A DNA stretch of 64,000 bases from Parelaphostrongylus tenuis (GCA_019055375.1 JAHQIW010001193.1:310001-374000); one strand, 5' to 3'; positions 40,801 through 52,639 are shown, counted from the first letter of the stretch. Notes: generated from the sequence alone by a model not told the origin. Translations and numbers: made by a program.

Positions 40801-42011
40801 CAAAGTTTCACTAGTGCATTTGAGATACATGAATAAAGGTGAGACCATTTCAAGATCGTTATGCTCGATTCCTTGGCGGTATCTCAGACAAAGAAGTCTA
40901 TAAATCAGGACCATGTCTGATACCGTTGTGGTTGTTGAAGATAGTGTCGCATTTGAAAGCCTAATTGGAGATACGAACTTTGTCGAAATTGTACCATGTC
41001 GTTAGTGTCAAGAATATTCAGCGAACAGCCTAAAAGGTTCAGAGCTCAATACCGTGGTAGTTCGGCAATTTTAATATATAGAATCAAATTATTGACAAAG
41101 GCGGTGGTAATAGTATTTCAAGCACAGACTCTTATTACTAAGTTGGTAGTAAATTTCTGTCTACGAAAATTGGTCGATCTAACCATTGTGCTTTTGAACA
41201 TGTGCTAAAGTACAAACCCATAAGCCACTTGTGTTTCGTTTACCCATGCAACGTTTTTTGAAGTAGCAAAATTTTTTGATATTCAAGCAGCCTTCGTTGT
41301 GGTGTTGTGTGTGAGGCGGTTCAAGGTCAAAAGACATCGTCCAGCTGCTTTATATGTGGTATGTCCAAAATAACTCGTTTACAGTGTATATCGTCCAAGC
41401 TGCGTAGCGATTTTATTAAAGAGAATATCATAACGACATTTTCTCTACAACGATAAAGGATAACGCAGTCAATATCTGAGCTCCTTGTGCATTCCTTCCG
41501 AGACATCGGTGCATGTTGAGTTGATGAGTATAAAACATAAAAAGGATGAGTGTTTCAGCTGGTTCAGTAGCGTCCTTGCTATGAACGCTGTCATAAAAAA
41601 TGTGCGTAAATGGCTCACAAAATGGGGAAAAGAGCTCGAAAAAGAGCCGGAGGGTGAAAAAATGATTTTTGAGAGTTTCAACTATCTCACCACGTGTACC
41701 GAGTTCTGTACATGTAGTCGTGAAAGGGATACCAAGTAAGAACACAGCGCTATATTTTACTACTTCAGAAAATTTTATAGGATAAGGAATGTAGTCAAAA
41801 GAACCTGTCAGCAACCCAAGCCATCTTTCTCGAGACGCTTTATCAAAAAATTATTCTCTCACCAAATACAGCATTTTCTCACAAAATGACAATGTCTCGG
41901 AAAGCAAATTTTTATCTTCTGAAGAATTTCGTGGATCTTAAAAATGTTTCTAGCATACCAAAGAATAGATCGCAATTCTCCATTTAACGAGGAGTAGAGA
42001 CGGAGTGATAA

Positions 42012-42311
42012 CATCAATATGTCAAGTAATCATTTTTGAGCCACGCATGTCATGCGCTCTTTTAAAATGGGCTCATTTACAGAGCCCGATACACGTGTTT
42101 GGACGTTCGGTCTCGTCACTCGGGCAGTCACCTTTTCGCCCTTTGCCAATCCTGCGTGGATTCTCCAGTCACCACGCTAAGAGTTAGCGACGACGAACGT
42201 TTTACACTCTATGTTAGGTGAATTTATCACCAAACACACTATGTTGTACACTCGATTGCTCCTGGCTCGATATTTGATATATCATATCTTTTGTGTCGAG
42301 TGTTCTCTTAA
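42012..42311 (-). mobile_element. Inverted copy of the right half of the hammerhead element
   Basis: Mirror of 37250-37550, including the broken hammerhead at 42084-42125 and the TTAA boundary at 42308-42311 with the piggyBac-like terminus beginning at 42312. Confidence 0.75.
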
Positions 42312-43537
42312 CCACTTGGAGACCAAGTGGAAATGTGGGCGCGGCACGCGACGTGGTCGCGCAGCGAGCGCGGCCAGCTACAATCATAATGCGGCCGTCT
42401 TCTAACTGAATTATTACTTTCATCGTCACTAAAGAAATTTTATTCGCCAACAAGTCATGAAAGATGATAGAAGGGAGTTTATAAGGCTACTTGAAGTGGG
42501 AACATTGCCGATTATCCTTCCTAAAACCCAGCTTTCCGAGGTAAAAGCCAGATACACGCGAAAATGATGTGTTTCATACTGTTACTGAATATTTTTGTCC
42601 TATCCTATCCATATTCATTCATTGATCAATCATATTATCTTTTATTTTTCATGTTAACAACTTCTTATCCTTATTCATTGTCTCATATGAAGAATAATCA
42701 AAAAATCAAACACTTTATCACTTTCCTCTTCTGAAACCAAAAATTACGATAGAAATCTACCAGTTTTGAAACTATTTCATTCCAAGAAATATTTTAAAGT
42801 TATGATAATGATTGAAAATAAGAAACTGATCACTTGTTAGTCAATATGATGCTACACACTGCATGCAGTGCCACCTCATAAATAGCTCTCGAAAATTTCT
42901 CGATTATTAGTAAAGTCCTGGAGTTTATACCTTTTTGCTGTACAAAAAAGCTTTGTTCTATCGATTCATGAGTATTAAATTATTTATCCGAGCTTATTCT
43001 GTACTGCGAGGGCATTTTATCGCGGTGATTTTGACACTGGATATTTGTGGTGTTTATGTCCTCTACACAATCCTTTCACTTGATGCCCTAAAGAAGATTT
43101 CATGTGCCTGATCGAATTTCCAGCTTTCCTGAAAATCCAATGTGATCACATCCAGGTTGTTAGACGTCCAACAGTAAAACGGAGACCTCCGTTTTGCCCA
43201 ACTGTTTCCGATGGGCATCGTTTTTACCAGTGGGAGCATTCCCTCCACCGCATAATTTGATTCGGTTCTTCCGCCTACACGTTAAAACCAAAACTTGAAG
43301 CTTTTACTCCATGCTTAGCTAATCATGGAATACGAAAGACCAACTTTTTTGAAACGTCGGCATATTAATAATATAAAACTGTGAAAATGAGAAGAGAAGT
43401 TTGAGAACTGATTTTATATTTAAAGCTTCATGAGGTTAATATCTTCTCCCGATAGATTGTCCTTCTGTTCGGTCGATGGGTTTTTTTTAGTTGCTTGTGG
43501 CTGACGTTTTGTACTCAGTCCCTAGGCTAGATCACAA

Positions 43538-43573
43538 GGCTCTGAAGAAGGCGTATTTGCCGAAACGTCAGCC
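43538..43573 (+). ncRNA. Minimal hammerhead-like motif, inverted copy
   Basis: Mirror of 35989-36024: GGCT, CTGAAGA, AGGC-GTATTT-GCC, GAAA, CGTC, AGCC. Same reservations. Confidence 0.4.
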
Positions 43574-43871
43574 ACAAGCAACCAAGAAAACCCATCGACC
43601 GAGAAGAAGGACAATCGATCGGCAAGAAGATACCAGCTTCGTGAAGCTTCAAATAAAGATTAGTTCTTAAACTTTTCTTTCATTTTCACAATCACAGAAT
43701 TATTCACACATATGGGTCTTGTTATTTTCTATGAATATAGTTCCTGAATGCAAAGAGGAGTTGGGCACTTTTGCTTGTACAGTACATCTCTGGACCTAGA
43801 GCCAATTGTGTCTGAATGAACAGCAGACAGATATCCATGGCGATCGAAGGAATGTTGAGGTTTAAAAAGAC

Positions 43872-44519
43872 GGCCAAACTCTTACAAGCTGTATCACCTG
43901 TCGTCCCGTTGATCGTCTAGTGACTCGAGCGAGTACCAGCAAAACTTTCATTTTTCCCTATCGCGTATAAGGGTAGCCCAGTGGGTCATTCTCGCTGAGG
44001 GATTCGCTGAGCATAATATCTTTCTTGAATAGCTTTCATAAAGAAATCGGACCAACGTGTCGGTGGTCTTCCTGTAGAGCGCTTGATGTCCCGAGGATTC
44101 CAGTCGGTAACGGCTCTCGTCCATCGGTTGTCGTTGAAGCGCATCACGTGTCCGGCCTACCTTGTTTTCGATATCCTGGCGTGTAGAACGGCGTTTCTGA
44201 TTTCCGATCGACGTAGGTCGGAACTCGGATCCTTCCTCTCATTTGCGAGATACAAGATACTCCCAGCATCGATCTTTCGACTACGCGTTCGATAACGCCA
44301 AGTGATCTTTCATCCTGCTTACGTAGCGACCAGGTTCTGCTGCATACGTCAGGGCAGGGATAATTGTCGAGTTGAAAAGGTGGGCACGGAGTCGGATGTT
44401 CTTTGTCATCTTCACTACATCTTCGATGCTCTTAAACGTTCCCCAAGCCGCTCGTTTCCTCCTGCTCAACTCTGGCTGGTCGTTCATCGTGTTGAATTCA
44501 CGACCTAGATAGACGTAAC
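43872..44519 (-). pseudogene. RTE 3' fragment, duplicated
   Basis: Mirror of 35043-35690. Only the region after the reverse transcriptase core is present (LSRRKRAAWGTFKSIEDVV, NIRLRAHLFNSTIIPALTYA), ending abruptly at the duplication boundary. Confidence 0.8.
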
Positions 44520-45355
44520 GTACTGGAAGCCGCATAGTAAATGACGATGAAGGCTTGTCCAAAGTAAAACAAATATAAGAAACTGAGGAAACATAGCATG
44601 TGTAGACTTCTCACCCTGCCATGTTAAGATGATTCTTTTATCGACCAAGCCCGATATCGACTGAGAATGCACTGCCATCATGAGTTCACAGTGGTTATCA
44701 ATCCATCTCTACTTCTTAATAGGCTCGGTATTTTCAAGCTTGGCAGCAATTTTCAAATCTGTCAAAGAAATTTTTCGAATCCGTGGAACTCTTTAGGAAC
44801 AAACATATGTTTTATAAGACATTGTCGCTTCATGAGAGAATGCTGACGTTTAGCAAAGTTATTAACTCTTTGACAGTGCGACATTAGAAACTGTTCATGA
44901 ATATATCCAAACTTCCTTTCGACTACAGTCCTTGTCCACTTCTTTTTGAGCTAAGTATGGTGCAGTGTTTTTTTTTTTGCGCTCGTTGTCCCTTTCACCA
45001 CTGCGTATACATAATACAATACATAAGGTGCGGAAATCATGTTCCTTAAAACCGTTTTCAAGTCCTTTGTAAGTTCTTTTCTTATTTTATGAACCAAAGA
45101 GTAGAACAATCATCATCTGTTTTATTCTTTTCAATGAAGACTGAGGATTCTACGCTTGCTAACGTGATGTCTAAGGAAAGAATTTTTCCTCCCTCTAATG
45201 TTCTATGTACAAAATATCGACGTGCACTGATGTAGCTGCTGGAGCAGACAAAGATCCTCTAATTACTGATGTGTTACCTTGTCGGATCACGACAGAGGAA
45301 ACGAGCAACAGTCTATCTGAGTGTCTTTGCCTGATCTTCAAAACCGATGAGTTCT
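44520..45355 (+). pseudogene. Duplicate of the last two Sac3/GANP exons (copy 3)
   Basis: ATGATTCTTTTATCGACC and GACTGAGAATGCACTGCC align with the 25121-25186 exon; GTGGAACTCTTTAGGAAC, AAGACATTGTCGCTTCATGA and GAATGCTGACGTTTAGCAAAG align with the 25272 exon. Frame is lost. The downstream part resembles 37745-38150. Followed by a SINE-A copy. Confidence 0.65.
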
Positions 45356-45357
45356 CT

Positions 45358-45612
45358 TGAGGCGCGTATAGCATAATGGTTAGAGATGCCTTGCATTGAA
45401 CACGTGCTCCTCAAGGCGATATTGCGCCTCAGGGTTGTCAACTCGATTCCACCTGAGGAGGGTCGTCAATATGGCACCAGAGCTGTTTGTGAGGATAGCA
45501 ACAGAGACTTTGTGCATCACTTTTCTCGCAAGTCATTGTAATCATGCGTACATTCACAAACAATGGTGCCTAAAGATATTGAAGAAATGGCGTATTCTTC
45601 GGGCGGAATGAT
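45358..45612 (+). repeat. SINE-A copy
   Basis: A box GGCGCGTATAGCATAATGGTTAGAG, GGTCGTCAATATGGCACC, GAGGATAGCAACAGAGAC and ATCATGCGTACATTCAC follow the family order. Confidence 0.65.
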
Positions 45613-45971
45613 TATCTTCAAGAGGTGTAACTATTGTCTTCCACAAACTTTTTTTTCATAAGAAACAATTTATATCTTCGCAGAAAGTACATGTGAAGAA
45701 GACGATCCTCAACTAACTCAGTGGGCGGAATGTTTGCGGTGCACATAAATCGGAAGAAGATCTAATTCGTGGAAATTTCATGATGTGATTAGAAAAAAAA
45801 ATTATCGACGTCACCGTCTGGGATAAGATTAGATGTGAAAAGGACATCGGCCGCAATTTTTTCGTCGCTTTCCTCATGAAGCTAAAACGTGGAGTGCCAC
45901 TTTCATGATTTAGAATCTTGCAATCGCTACAGTTGTGCCTGATATACCTGATACATAGATACACAGACAAA

Positions 45972-45989
45972 CCCACCCACCCACCCACC

Positions 45990-46036
<47 letters not shown>

Positions 46037-46045
46037 ACACACACA
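45972..46045. repeat. (CCCA)n and (CA)n microsatellite
   Basis: CCCA repeats run into CACACA repeats. The glycine/valine-cysteine open frames across it are artefacts of the repeat. Confidence 0.9.
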
Positions 46046-46068
46046 AACTCCAATAAATAAAATTTTCT

Positions 46069-46391
46069 ATGGCTTTGACTGTTTCTAACAGCTCGCAATA
46101 AGCATTCAAAATAATTTCAAAAAAGAAAAAGAACGTTTAAAGCTTAAGCGAGGTTGGTACGCCAGGGCCATACACGCGTGTTTCGAAAATCTCGCTCTCC
46201 CTGTCAGTGACCCACGCCCTACATTAAGCCATGCATTGTTGCAAGAAGGGAGGCGTATGTGATGACGGCACAGCGTACAATGACATTGTGCCACCAGCAC
46301 TTTTCAGTCGATAGATTTCGGCTGGTAGAACAAAATTGATCCATGGCATCGACTGTTTCCGAAACCACGCAATAAACATTCAAAATAATTG
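46069..46391 (+). repeat. Direct repeat pair flanking the foldback
   Basis: About 50 bases at 46069-46119 (GGCTTTGACTGTTTCTAAC...CATTCAAAATAATT) recur at 46341-46391 (GGCATCGACTGTTTCCGAA...CATTCAAAATAATT). Confidence 0.6.
46165..46213 (-). ncRNA. Hammerhead motif with core change
   Basis: Minus strand: GGGTCA, CTGACAG (last two core bases swapped against CTGACGA), GGAGA-GCGAGA-TTTTC, GAAA, ACACGCGTGT, A, TGGCCC. Stems I and III intact, core damaged. Confidence 0.55.
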
Positions 46392-46455
46392 TGCACTGTG
46401 CCGTCACCACATATGCCTCCCTCCTTGCTACAATGCAGGTCTTAATGTGGGGCGT

Positions 46456-46504
46456 GGGTCACTGACGAGGAGGGCGAGACCTCCGAAACACGCGTGTATG
46501 GCCC
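46456..46504 (+). ncRNA. Hammerhead ribozyme motif, complete core, different stems
   Basis: Stem I GGGTCA (46456-46461), core CTGACGA (46462-46468), stem II GGAGG-GCGAGA-CCTCC (five pairs), GAA (46485-46487), stem III ACACGCGTGT, A at the cleavage position 46498, stem I TGGCCC (46499-46504). Every helix differs in sequence from the main family (GCCCGA/TCGGGC, GATC/GATC) yet still pairs, which is strong evidence for the fold. Confidence 0.85.
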
Positions 46505-46904
46505 TGGCGTACCAATCTTGCTTAGGTTTTGAACGTTCTTCTTTCTTTTTAAGTTTTCTAACTGCATGACCTTTAGGCCAAGGTAGAATAATTAGCTTAA
46601 TAACAAAAAAATAGTTTGGTGTGTCACTTACAACAAGGGTGTATATTTCCGTAACTCGTCTACCATCAACTGGAATACACGGCTGAATATTATTTACTTA
46701 CGGGTTGTTGGTCGTTGAAGCAGATGAAATGTTCATCAATACCGTACACAGTTCTCAGTGATCGTACATCAAATGTCCAAGTACACAAAAGCTGATCAAA
46801 TAAGTTTTTATTTATTCGTTTAGAATTACTTCGATGAGCTGACGTTTACGTGGATACGATAAACTCAAATGTTGTCACATGGAGAGCAAGCGGGGCCGAG
46901 AACA

Positions 46905-47055
46905 GAGGTGTTCTGCCACGCACATATGGCCGACGGATCAATCGCGCGCTCATCGCTCGCCAAGACATCCATCTCACCGGGGTCGCTAAATCGGTGTCAG
47001 ACTGCTCACAGACTTGCCTGGGAGGATAAACAGCACTGACGCGATACAACGGTTC
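46905..47055 (+). repeat. SINE-A fragment
   Basis: GACGGATCAATCGCGCGCTC, CCATCTCACCGGGGTCGCTAAATCGG and CTTGCCTGGGAGGATAAACAGCACTGAC follow the family. Interrupted at about 47042 by a hammerhead-family element. Confidence 0.6.
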
Positions 47056-47385
47056 GAGTGCTTTCTTAAGACCACAGCTCAACATACCTTGCAATGATTT
47101 TTGAGCCAAGCATGTCAGTGGTCTGCAAAACAGGGCATATTGAAATTTGAGCCGTGGTCTTAAGAAAACACTCGAAACAAAAGTTATGATGCAATGAATA
47201 TACTAGCCACATGCAATCGAGTGTACAACACTCTGTGTTCGGTGAGTTTTTCACTGAACATAGATTGTAAAGCGTTCGTCGTCGCTAACTCTTAATGTGG
47301 GGACTGGAGCACCCACAGAGATTAGCAAAAAACTAGTGAGGGTAACTGCACGACTGACAAAATCGCAAGATCGAAATCGCTTCAG
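47042..47385. mobile_element. Hammerhead-family element, 3' end lost
   Basis: TTCGAGTGCTTTCTTAAGACCACAGCTCAACAT at 47052 and its complement TGAGCCGTGGTCTTAAGAAAACACTCGAA at about 47148, then GCAATCGAGTGTACAACACTCTG, CGTTCGTCGTCGCTAACTC, GGGGACTGGAGCACCCACA and a decayed hammerhead 47348-47380 (CTGACAA, AATC-GCAA-GATC, GAAA, then divergent). Inserted in a SINE-A. Confidence 0.6.
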
Positions 47386-47394
47386 ACACTTTGA

Positions 47395-47620
47395 CACTTT
47401 ATTGATCCGTCTTCATAGTTTTTCACTGTGCGGATCCCAGTACTTCTAGCATTCAGTTCGTTTTTCATCTTCTTCTTGAACGGCGTAGAATACTTGTTTA
47501 GCGAGTCTCCTTGCAATTTCGAGGATAACCTGGCTGTGGCGTGTCATAAGGCATTGTTATTGAATGTCTGAAAGAGAGTTTGGCAGTGAAGCTCGGCTCC
47601 TCACGCACCGCGGCGAGTAT
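47395..47620 (-). repeat. SINE-B copy
   Basis: Reversed GTGCGGATCCCAGTACTTCTAGC, CTTCTTCTTGAACGGCGTAG, TGCAATTTCGAGGATAACC and CACGCACCGCGGCGAG match 32375-32625. Confidence 0.6.
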
Positions 47621-47659
47621 CACAAGCAATAGTCCAGGGCTTCCTTTTATTCCGAGTGA

Positions 47660-47745
47660 AGTTATAAACCGAAGACGAATTCATCACGCATCTCTCAGGG
47701 ATTGATCAACACCTAAGACCCTTTTTACCCTCTCAACTCCTTTAT
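47660..47745 (+). repeat. SINE-A tail
   Basis: GAATTCATCACGCATCTCTCAGGG with TTGATCAACACCTAAGACCC is the SINE-A 3' end. Head absent. Confidence 0.5.
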
Positions 47746-49320
47746 TGTTACATGAATTGTGGCGGAAAAAACTATATCATGAGTCCTCGAAGAGAGTCAT
47801 TCTCATATATATGTCGGTAATTACACAAGGACTAAGTGTAACGAGTCTAACAATAGTTGCGATGGAGAAGGACTTCATTACTGTTTTTGAAATTTTATAG
47901 AGTTGAGCTGAAGTAAGTTGGGCAGAACATTGTATTGTATAATTCCAACAACTACTGATAATTTGAAAATCTTATATCTTCCTTTTGAAGCCTAGCAAGA
48001 AATACTATCGAATCATACCAATGAAAAATTATACAATAGTAGCTGCATTGCGATTGCAGTCAATCATCTAAGCTGTCTTTCAACCCTAAACAACTATAAT
48101 TTGTTGGACTGGCTGTACGCAACTCAAATAGGATTTTTCATGTTAGCGCATGAAGTAACTGTATATTTTTAGCGCCATAAATGAAGAATAAAATATCGCG
48201 ATTCTTTTCCACAATGACGGCTCCTTATGATTCTACATCAACATACGAATAAAAATATTATGCTACTTAGAAAAGCGATGTTGAACTTTGAAAGACAGTT
48301 TCGAACTGCTCCAATACAGCACAAACTTAGCTTTGCTAACCATTTTAAGAACTTTCACTCGTAACACGATTTTGAAAACATGGCATATCATTCTATAGAC
48401 TCTTAAATTGTGAAAGCCGAGATTTATCAGTAGAATTCCAGAAGCTCGTATGCTGCTCAATAGATCATTACAGATAATTTTCAAGATGCGTAAGTAGTGT
48501 GAGTTGATTGGCGAAGCATTAGGAGTATTTAAGATGAAGCAAAGTTGACCACTGAGTACACGATTCCCACCATGAATGATTGACAGTGTTCGGCTATTTT
48601 TGCGTGAGTGTTCTAGAATTTACGGAATACATGAAATGTTGTAATAATTCTTCTTTGTTAACGTTTCTACTACTATTTAGAAGGGTGCAAGTAATCATCA
48701 AATAGTCATTATAACTATCTTTTGTTGCATGTGCTGCTTTTGAAAACGTGTAGAAGCTCTCTTTCTATTCAAATATACAACTGAACGAAATGTCATAGAA
48801 ATAAATGGATATGTAAACAGCGTAGAAAAAGTCGAGTCCCGCCTGGCGCAAAGTTTTGCACATCGCTCTATATTACTGAAATAAATGTAGTTCATATACC
48901 ATTTTATAAGAAAGTGATAATAGCGTTTCCCATCCTTTCAATAATTCACACCTGACGGGCTGTTATGGTTAGGCTGAGGATGAACTTTTCTTCAGTTTTC
49001 GAGCATATTTTCGTCACTTTTTCGTCTATGACCTTCAGGCCGTCTTCGACTGCTAAGTGAAGCTTGGATCTTTTCATTAGTGGAATCTATTTCACCGGTG
49101 TAAAATCATCAAAATATCAAAAGCGCTTTTTTTTGATAATTGTGAACAGATGCGTAGAAATTGTCAAGCAATGTTGTAGCTATTACAGACCCATGGAGAA
49201 AAATCAAACGTTTTTCTTGCACTGAACACATTACTTAAAACTGCCTATAACCATGTTGAGCTAAGATCCATAAAATTATTACAGCTATGATATACCAGAA
49301 CCTAGAGATTAAGAGCAATT
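47746..49320. other. Stretch without recognisable genes
   Basis: Only short frames. A SINE tail with GAGTCCCGCCTGGCGCAAAGTTTTGC at about 48835-48870. Nothing else identified. Confidence 0.35.
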
Positions 49321-49329
49321 TCAGCATTA

Positions 49330-49770
49330 GTGCTGTACAAAACTCTACAAAGAAAACGGAAGATGAGTAGAAATTTTTCGTCAGCACGTATGCCTTTCTC
49401 GCTCCAGTTGAGCGAGTTCATCCACCTCTGCAGTAGTGAAGATCTTCGGAAATATCATATCACCGTGCCAAACCCCTCTTCGTATGGATATGGCAATAAA
49501 TCGATGGAAAAGTCGTATTTTTACGGGGTATTCCAATAATAGTTTGCTGGAGTCCTCAAGTAGTGCAAATCTACCTCAAGCTCGACAAGTACTGATAGGG
49601 TTACATTCATTCCGTATTTGTCAAACTCTTAGGAGCAGTTTTCGCAAGACTTTATCGGAGTCTTCCATGACGCTGGATAGATTTTGGCTACGGTCCATGC
49701 AGCAACCTCCCTTCAAAATAATGCCTCCTCACTTGACTGTGCTACATCCAAAGTTTCTAATGTGAGCCAA
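49330..49770 (-). pseudogene. Possible degenerate reverse transcriptase fragment
   Basis: On the minus strand at about 49520-49420 the reading ISIRRGVWHGDMIFPKIF resembles the RRGVRQGDTISPKLF block of RTE reverse transcriptases. Flanking frames are broken and the order of other blocks is unclear. Low confidence. Confidence 0.3.
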
Positions 49771-50353
49771 AGGATAGCATTTTCAGAGTTTGCAGAGCAC
49801 ATTATAGCAGCATATCGCACGACAATTGCAATGATTGTTTGGGTTATCATTTTGGGCAGAATGACTGCGCGCGATGTTATAAGAGGCGACTGTGGTAACT
49901 TACGCAAAAACTATATGTCATTCTGGCTCGACAGAAGCAAGAAATGCAGCCTATGTATTCTACCTGTGTGTTGTTATACAGATAACGCCGCTTTTTAGCT
50001 CACACTGTCTACTTATTGGCAAATTCATAAACTCAGTGCCTTGCTTCCTAGTTGTCAGTTTTCCTCTCTGATTAGGCTCATGAGTCTTAGAAATGCTTGT
50101 TATGAAGTCTATCTTACAGATGTTGCGTTACATTTCGTTTGTAGCTTACGCACCATTTCGGTGGTATCGCCTCATCAGAGTCACTCGTCCCTATGATAGA
50201 GTTGAGGAGCTGAAGAATTGTACTCTCTCGCCAAGGCAAATCATGGCTATCAGCAAGTCTATGGACTATGAATCGCGATTGGGATGGGCAATATAAATTA
50301 CCTTTCAAACGAAAGTTTTTTTTTGAAAACTTCCAAAAGAGCTTTCACTGCAC

Positions 50354-51400
50354 AAGGTGCGAGAAAAGTTCTGATAACTACGTATTTTGTTAACTTTAGC
50401 ACCGACATAGTGTTTTTTTTCATTAATTCTGTTAGTTTCTTGGAATTCTATATTTGATTTTGGTCTATAATCTCTTCTATTTATTTATCTGTTATCAGTT
50501 ATGCTCAAGTTATGGATTGTAAAAATGAACCTATCGCAGTAATTAAGTTGAACAACGCTGGAAACGAAAACGACCGATATTGTTAACATGATTGGTTTCA
50601 AACCAGAAAATGTCTACAAATCGGTGAAATGTTTCAAAAAGACTGGAAGGATTAAAGACCGTCCGTGAAAATGTTGTACAACAACCTCGTCTACTCCAGA
50701 AAATATTCAGAGGATCCGCTGCCAGACTGAATGACATCCGAAGCGTTCGATGTGCAGAATGGCAAAGAAGCTCGGAAGCAGAGAGCACAGAGTCCGAAAC
50801 CCTGTCCAAATCAAGCTGCTGAGCAGGTATAAAATCGCTAGTCTTCACTTTACGGACAAAAAGATGGAAGTGAAACAACTTTCAAAAGCTCGCCAAACAA
50901 ATCGTTTGAGAACTGATTCTCGCTTGTCGAAGGTGCCTTCAACGAATGAACAGATACTGAAGATCGACCCACTCTGCAGTCGCCATAATGGTCGTCTTTT
51001 TCTCAAGAAAGATCATCACAAGTGCGCAGTAGCAAAAATCATGGGCCGCAGTCACTTTGTGGGCTCTGTAAAAGACTGGACCGGCATTTGCGCCGCCGGA
51101 AAGACCGTTGGTCTTTATCAACACAAACGTCAAAATCAACGCTGTCAGCTATCAGTGGCAAGTTGTACAAGGAGTACTGGAGCCTTGGAGTGCTCAACAC
51201 TTTGGGGCCGACGAGTTTAAGCTTCATCAGGGTTTAACTCCTATGCATTCGGCTGGCTCAACAATTCGCATCCGTCAAGAGTTGTTTCCAGGTTGGAGCG
51301 TACCGTTATCTTCTTTTCTATGGTTCACTATATGTTATAAGACCAGCAGGAGAATGTTCTACATGGATGAGAACTATGCGTGGCAGGATTAGACTCAGAT
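50354..51400 (+). pseudogene. Tc1/mariner-type transposase pseudogene
   Basis: Starts at GGTGCGAGAAAAGTTCTG, the same end as at 22968. Transposase pieces in shifting frames: MDCKNEPIAVIKLNNAG, MAKKLGSREHRVRNPVQIK, YKIASLHFTDKKMEV, KDHHKCAVAKIMGRSHFVGS, VFINTNVKINAVSYQW, VLEPWSAQHFGADEF, then LHQG where an aspartate is expected. Several frameshifts and the lost catalytic residue make it inactive. Confidence 0.75.
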
Positions 51401-52148
51401 CAAATCGTGATTTGTGAAATGGTCCGAAGTCGCGCGTGATAATCGACAAAAATCTGTACATTTTGGTGGTTCTCATTTCCTTCATAATGTCGAATGATAT
51501 ATATTTGTTTGAAATTCAAAGGAATAAATATCTCAACTGCCTATGTATTGAAATCGGTGCATGTGATCGTAGCTGTGTTGCATGAAGCGAGTTACAAAGC
51601 GCCGAAGTTCAAGCAACTCATAAGTCACCATACACGCACTAATTGACTACATGGGCACGGCAACGAGTACTCCCTTAAAACATTTATTGAAGCTTCTCAA
51701 GCCCATTTTGAGGCCGTTTCCCATTTTGTGAATTGAATAGTGGAGTGCTGATCTTAAGAGCTAGTTCTCCGCAATCAAACTGATTATTGGCTGCTAAATC
51801 AATATCGCTTACTATACGACACTGCTAATGAACTTTGCATTATAGAGTAAATAAAGTGGGAAAAATTGGAGTCAGCGTGTTAAGAATGCAGCGGTCATCC
51901 CAACATATTTGTGATAATGTGCATCAATTCCAGTGCATGCGTGGTCGAAGGAAATATCTTCTTCAATCGTTTTTTCGTCAACACTTGTATGACGAAAAGA
52001 ATTGATTGATTGTGTGGAATTTCATCTTGCCGTACAGTCATATCCCGATAAATTCTGATGTATGTAAACTCGGCGCTTGCGTTGAAATACCCCTATGATT
52101 TCAGTTTTAATGGCCTTTGCCAAAGCTGTTTTTTGTCTGAGAACTTTT
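50983..52148 (+). repeat. Left arm of a 1.17 kb inverted duplication
   Basis: Reverse complement of 53353-54518 with no net length change and a few percent substitutions. The arm includes the 3' half of the mariner pseudogene and about 600 bases beyond it. The mariner is continuous to the left here, so this arm keeps the original junction. Confidence 0.85.
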
Positions 52149-52155
52149 GTCTGAG

Positions 52156-52243
52156 ACTAACCACTGCGCCACATGCGCTCGCTAAAACTTCCAGCCCCGT
52201 AGGGGACCCGAACCCCTGACCGTTAGATTAGAAGTCTAAGACC
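52156..52243 (-). other. SINE-A head fragment joined to a tRNA-Arg(UCU) 3' half
   Basis: 52156-52180 is the reversed SINE-A head (GAGCGCATGTGGCGCAGTGG). Next to it, 52193-52240 reads on minus as an anticodon arm TTAGA-CTTCTAA-TCTAA (anticodon TCT) and a T arm AGGGG-TTCGGGT-CCCCT with acceptor strand ACGGGGC. The 5' half is absent, so it is a tRNA-Arg fragment, not a functional gene. It marks the inner end of the left inverted-repeat arm. Confidence 0.5.
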
Positions 52244-52639
52244 TTCATTACTTATTAGAGAAAAAATCACCATACGCATAGTTCAATCTCATCAAGCATA
52301 AAAATTAGCCTCCATCGTAGCCGCCGTTTTTATAAGTCTAGCACTGAGTTTTTAAGTGGATGCCAGGCAGAGATCACAGGGCCTTAATTTTCCTTCTGCA
52401 TTGAAATAATCGTCTTATGTACTGTCCTATACCACGTTTACGAGACTTTATTCCCTGCGGTTCAAATTTGGATTTCTGGTGTTAATTTAAAACGCTTCTG
52501 AAAGATTGCACGCTGAGGTTCTATGTTCCTGTGGAAGGATGATGAATTTTACTTCAAAATCAGCCCCGATGTTATCTGCCTTTATCCAATGATCTGTTGA
52601 ACCGAGGTTCAATTATTCTCATCAATGAGGTAATGAGGG

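Larger units (their letters stand above)
41408..44519 (-). repeat. Right arm of the 3.1 kb inverted duplication
   Basis: Near-identical reverse complement of 35043-38153. At 44519 the RTE reading stops abruptly and GANP-duplicate sequence begins, so this arm is the inserted copy. Spacer between arms is 3254 bases. Confidence 0.9.
46108..46560. mobile_element. Foldback element with two opposed hammerheads
   Basis: Arms: GAACGTTTAAAGCTTAAGCGAGGTTGGTACGCCAGGGCC... at the left and ...GGCCCTGGCGTACCAATCTTGCTTAGG, GAACGTTC at the right. Also GGGAGGCGTATGTGATGACGGCACAG against CTGTGCCGTCACCACATATGCCTCCC. A minus-strand motif (46165) and a plus-strand motif (46456) sit symmetrically. Confidence 0.7.

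Noticed and set aside
35043..44519. One large transposon with 3.1 kb terminal inverted repeats
   Set aside because: The arms cut through an RTE, a piggyBac-like element and a hammerhead element at arbitrary points, and no target duplication is seen, so an inverted segmental duplication fits better.
45713..46109. Cys/Val and Gly-rich open frames
   Set aside because: Translation of the CA and CCCA microsatellite.
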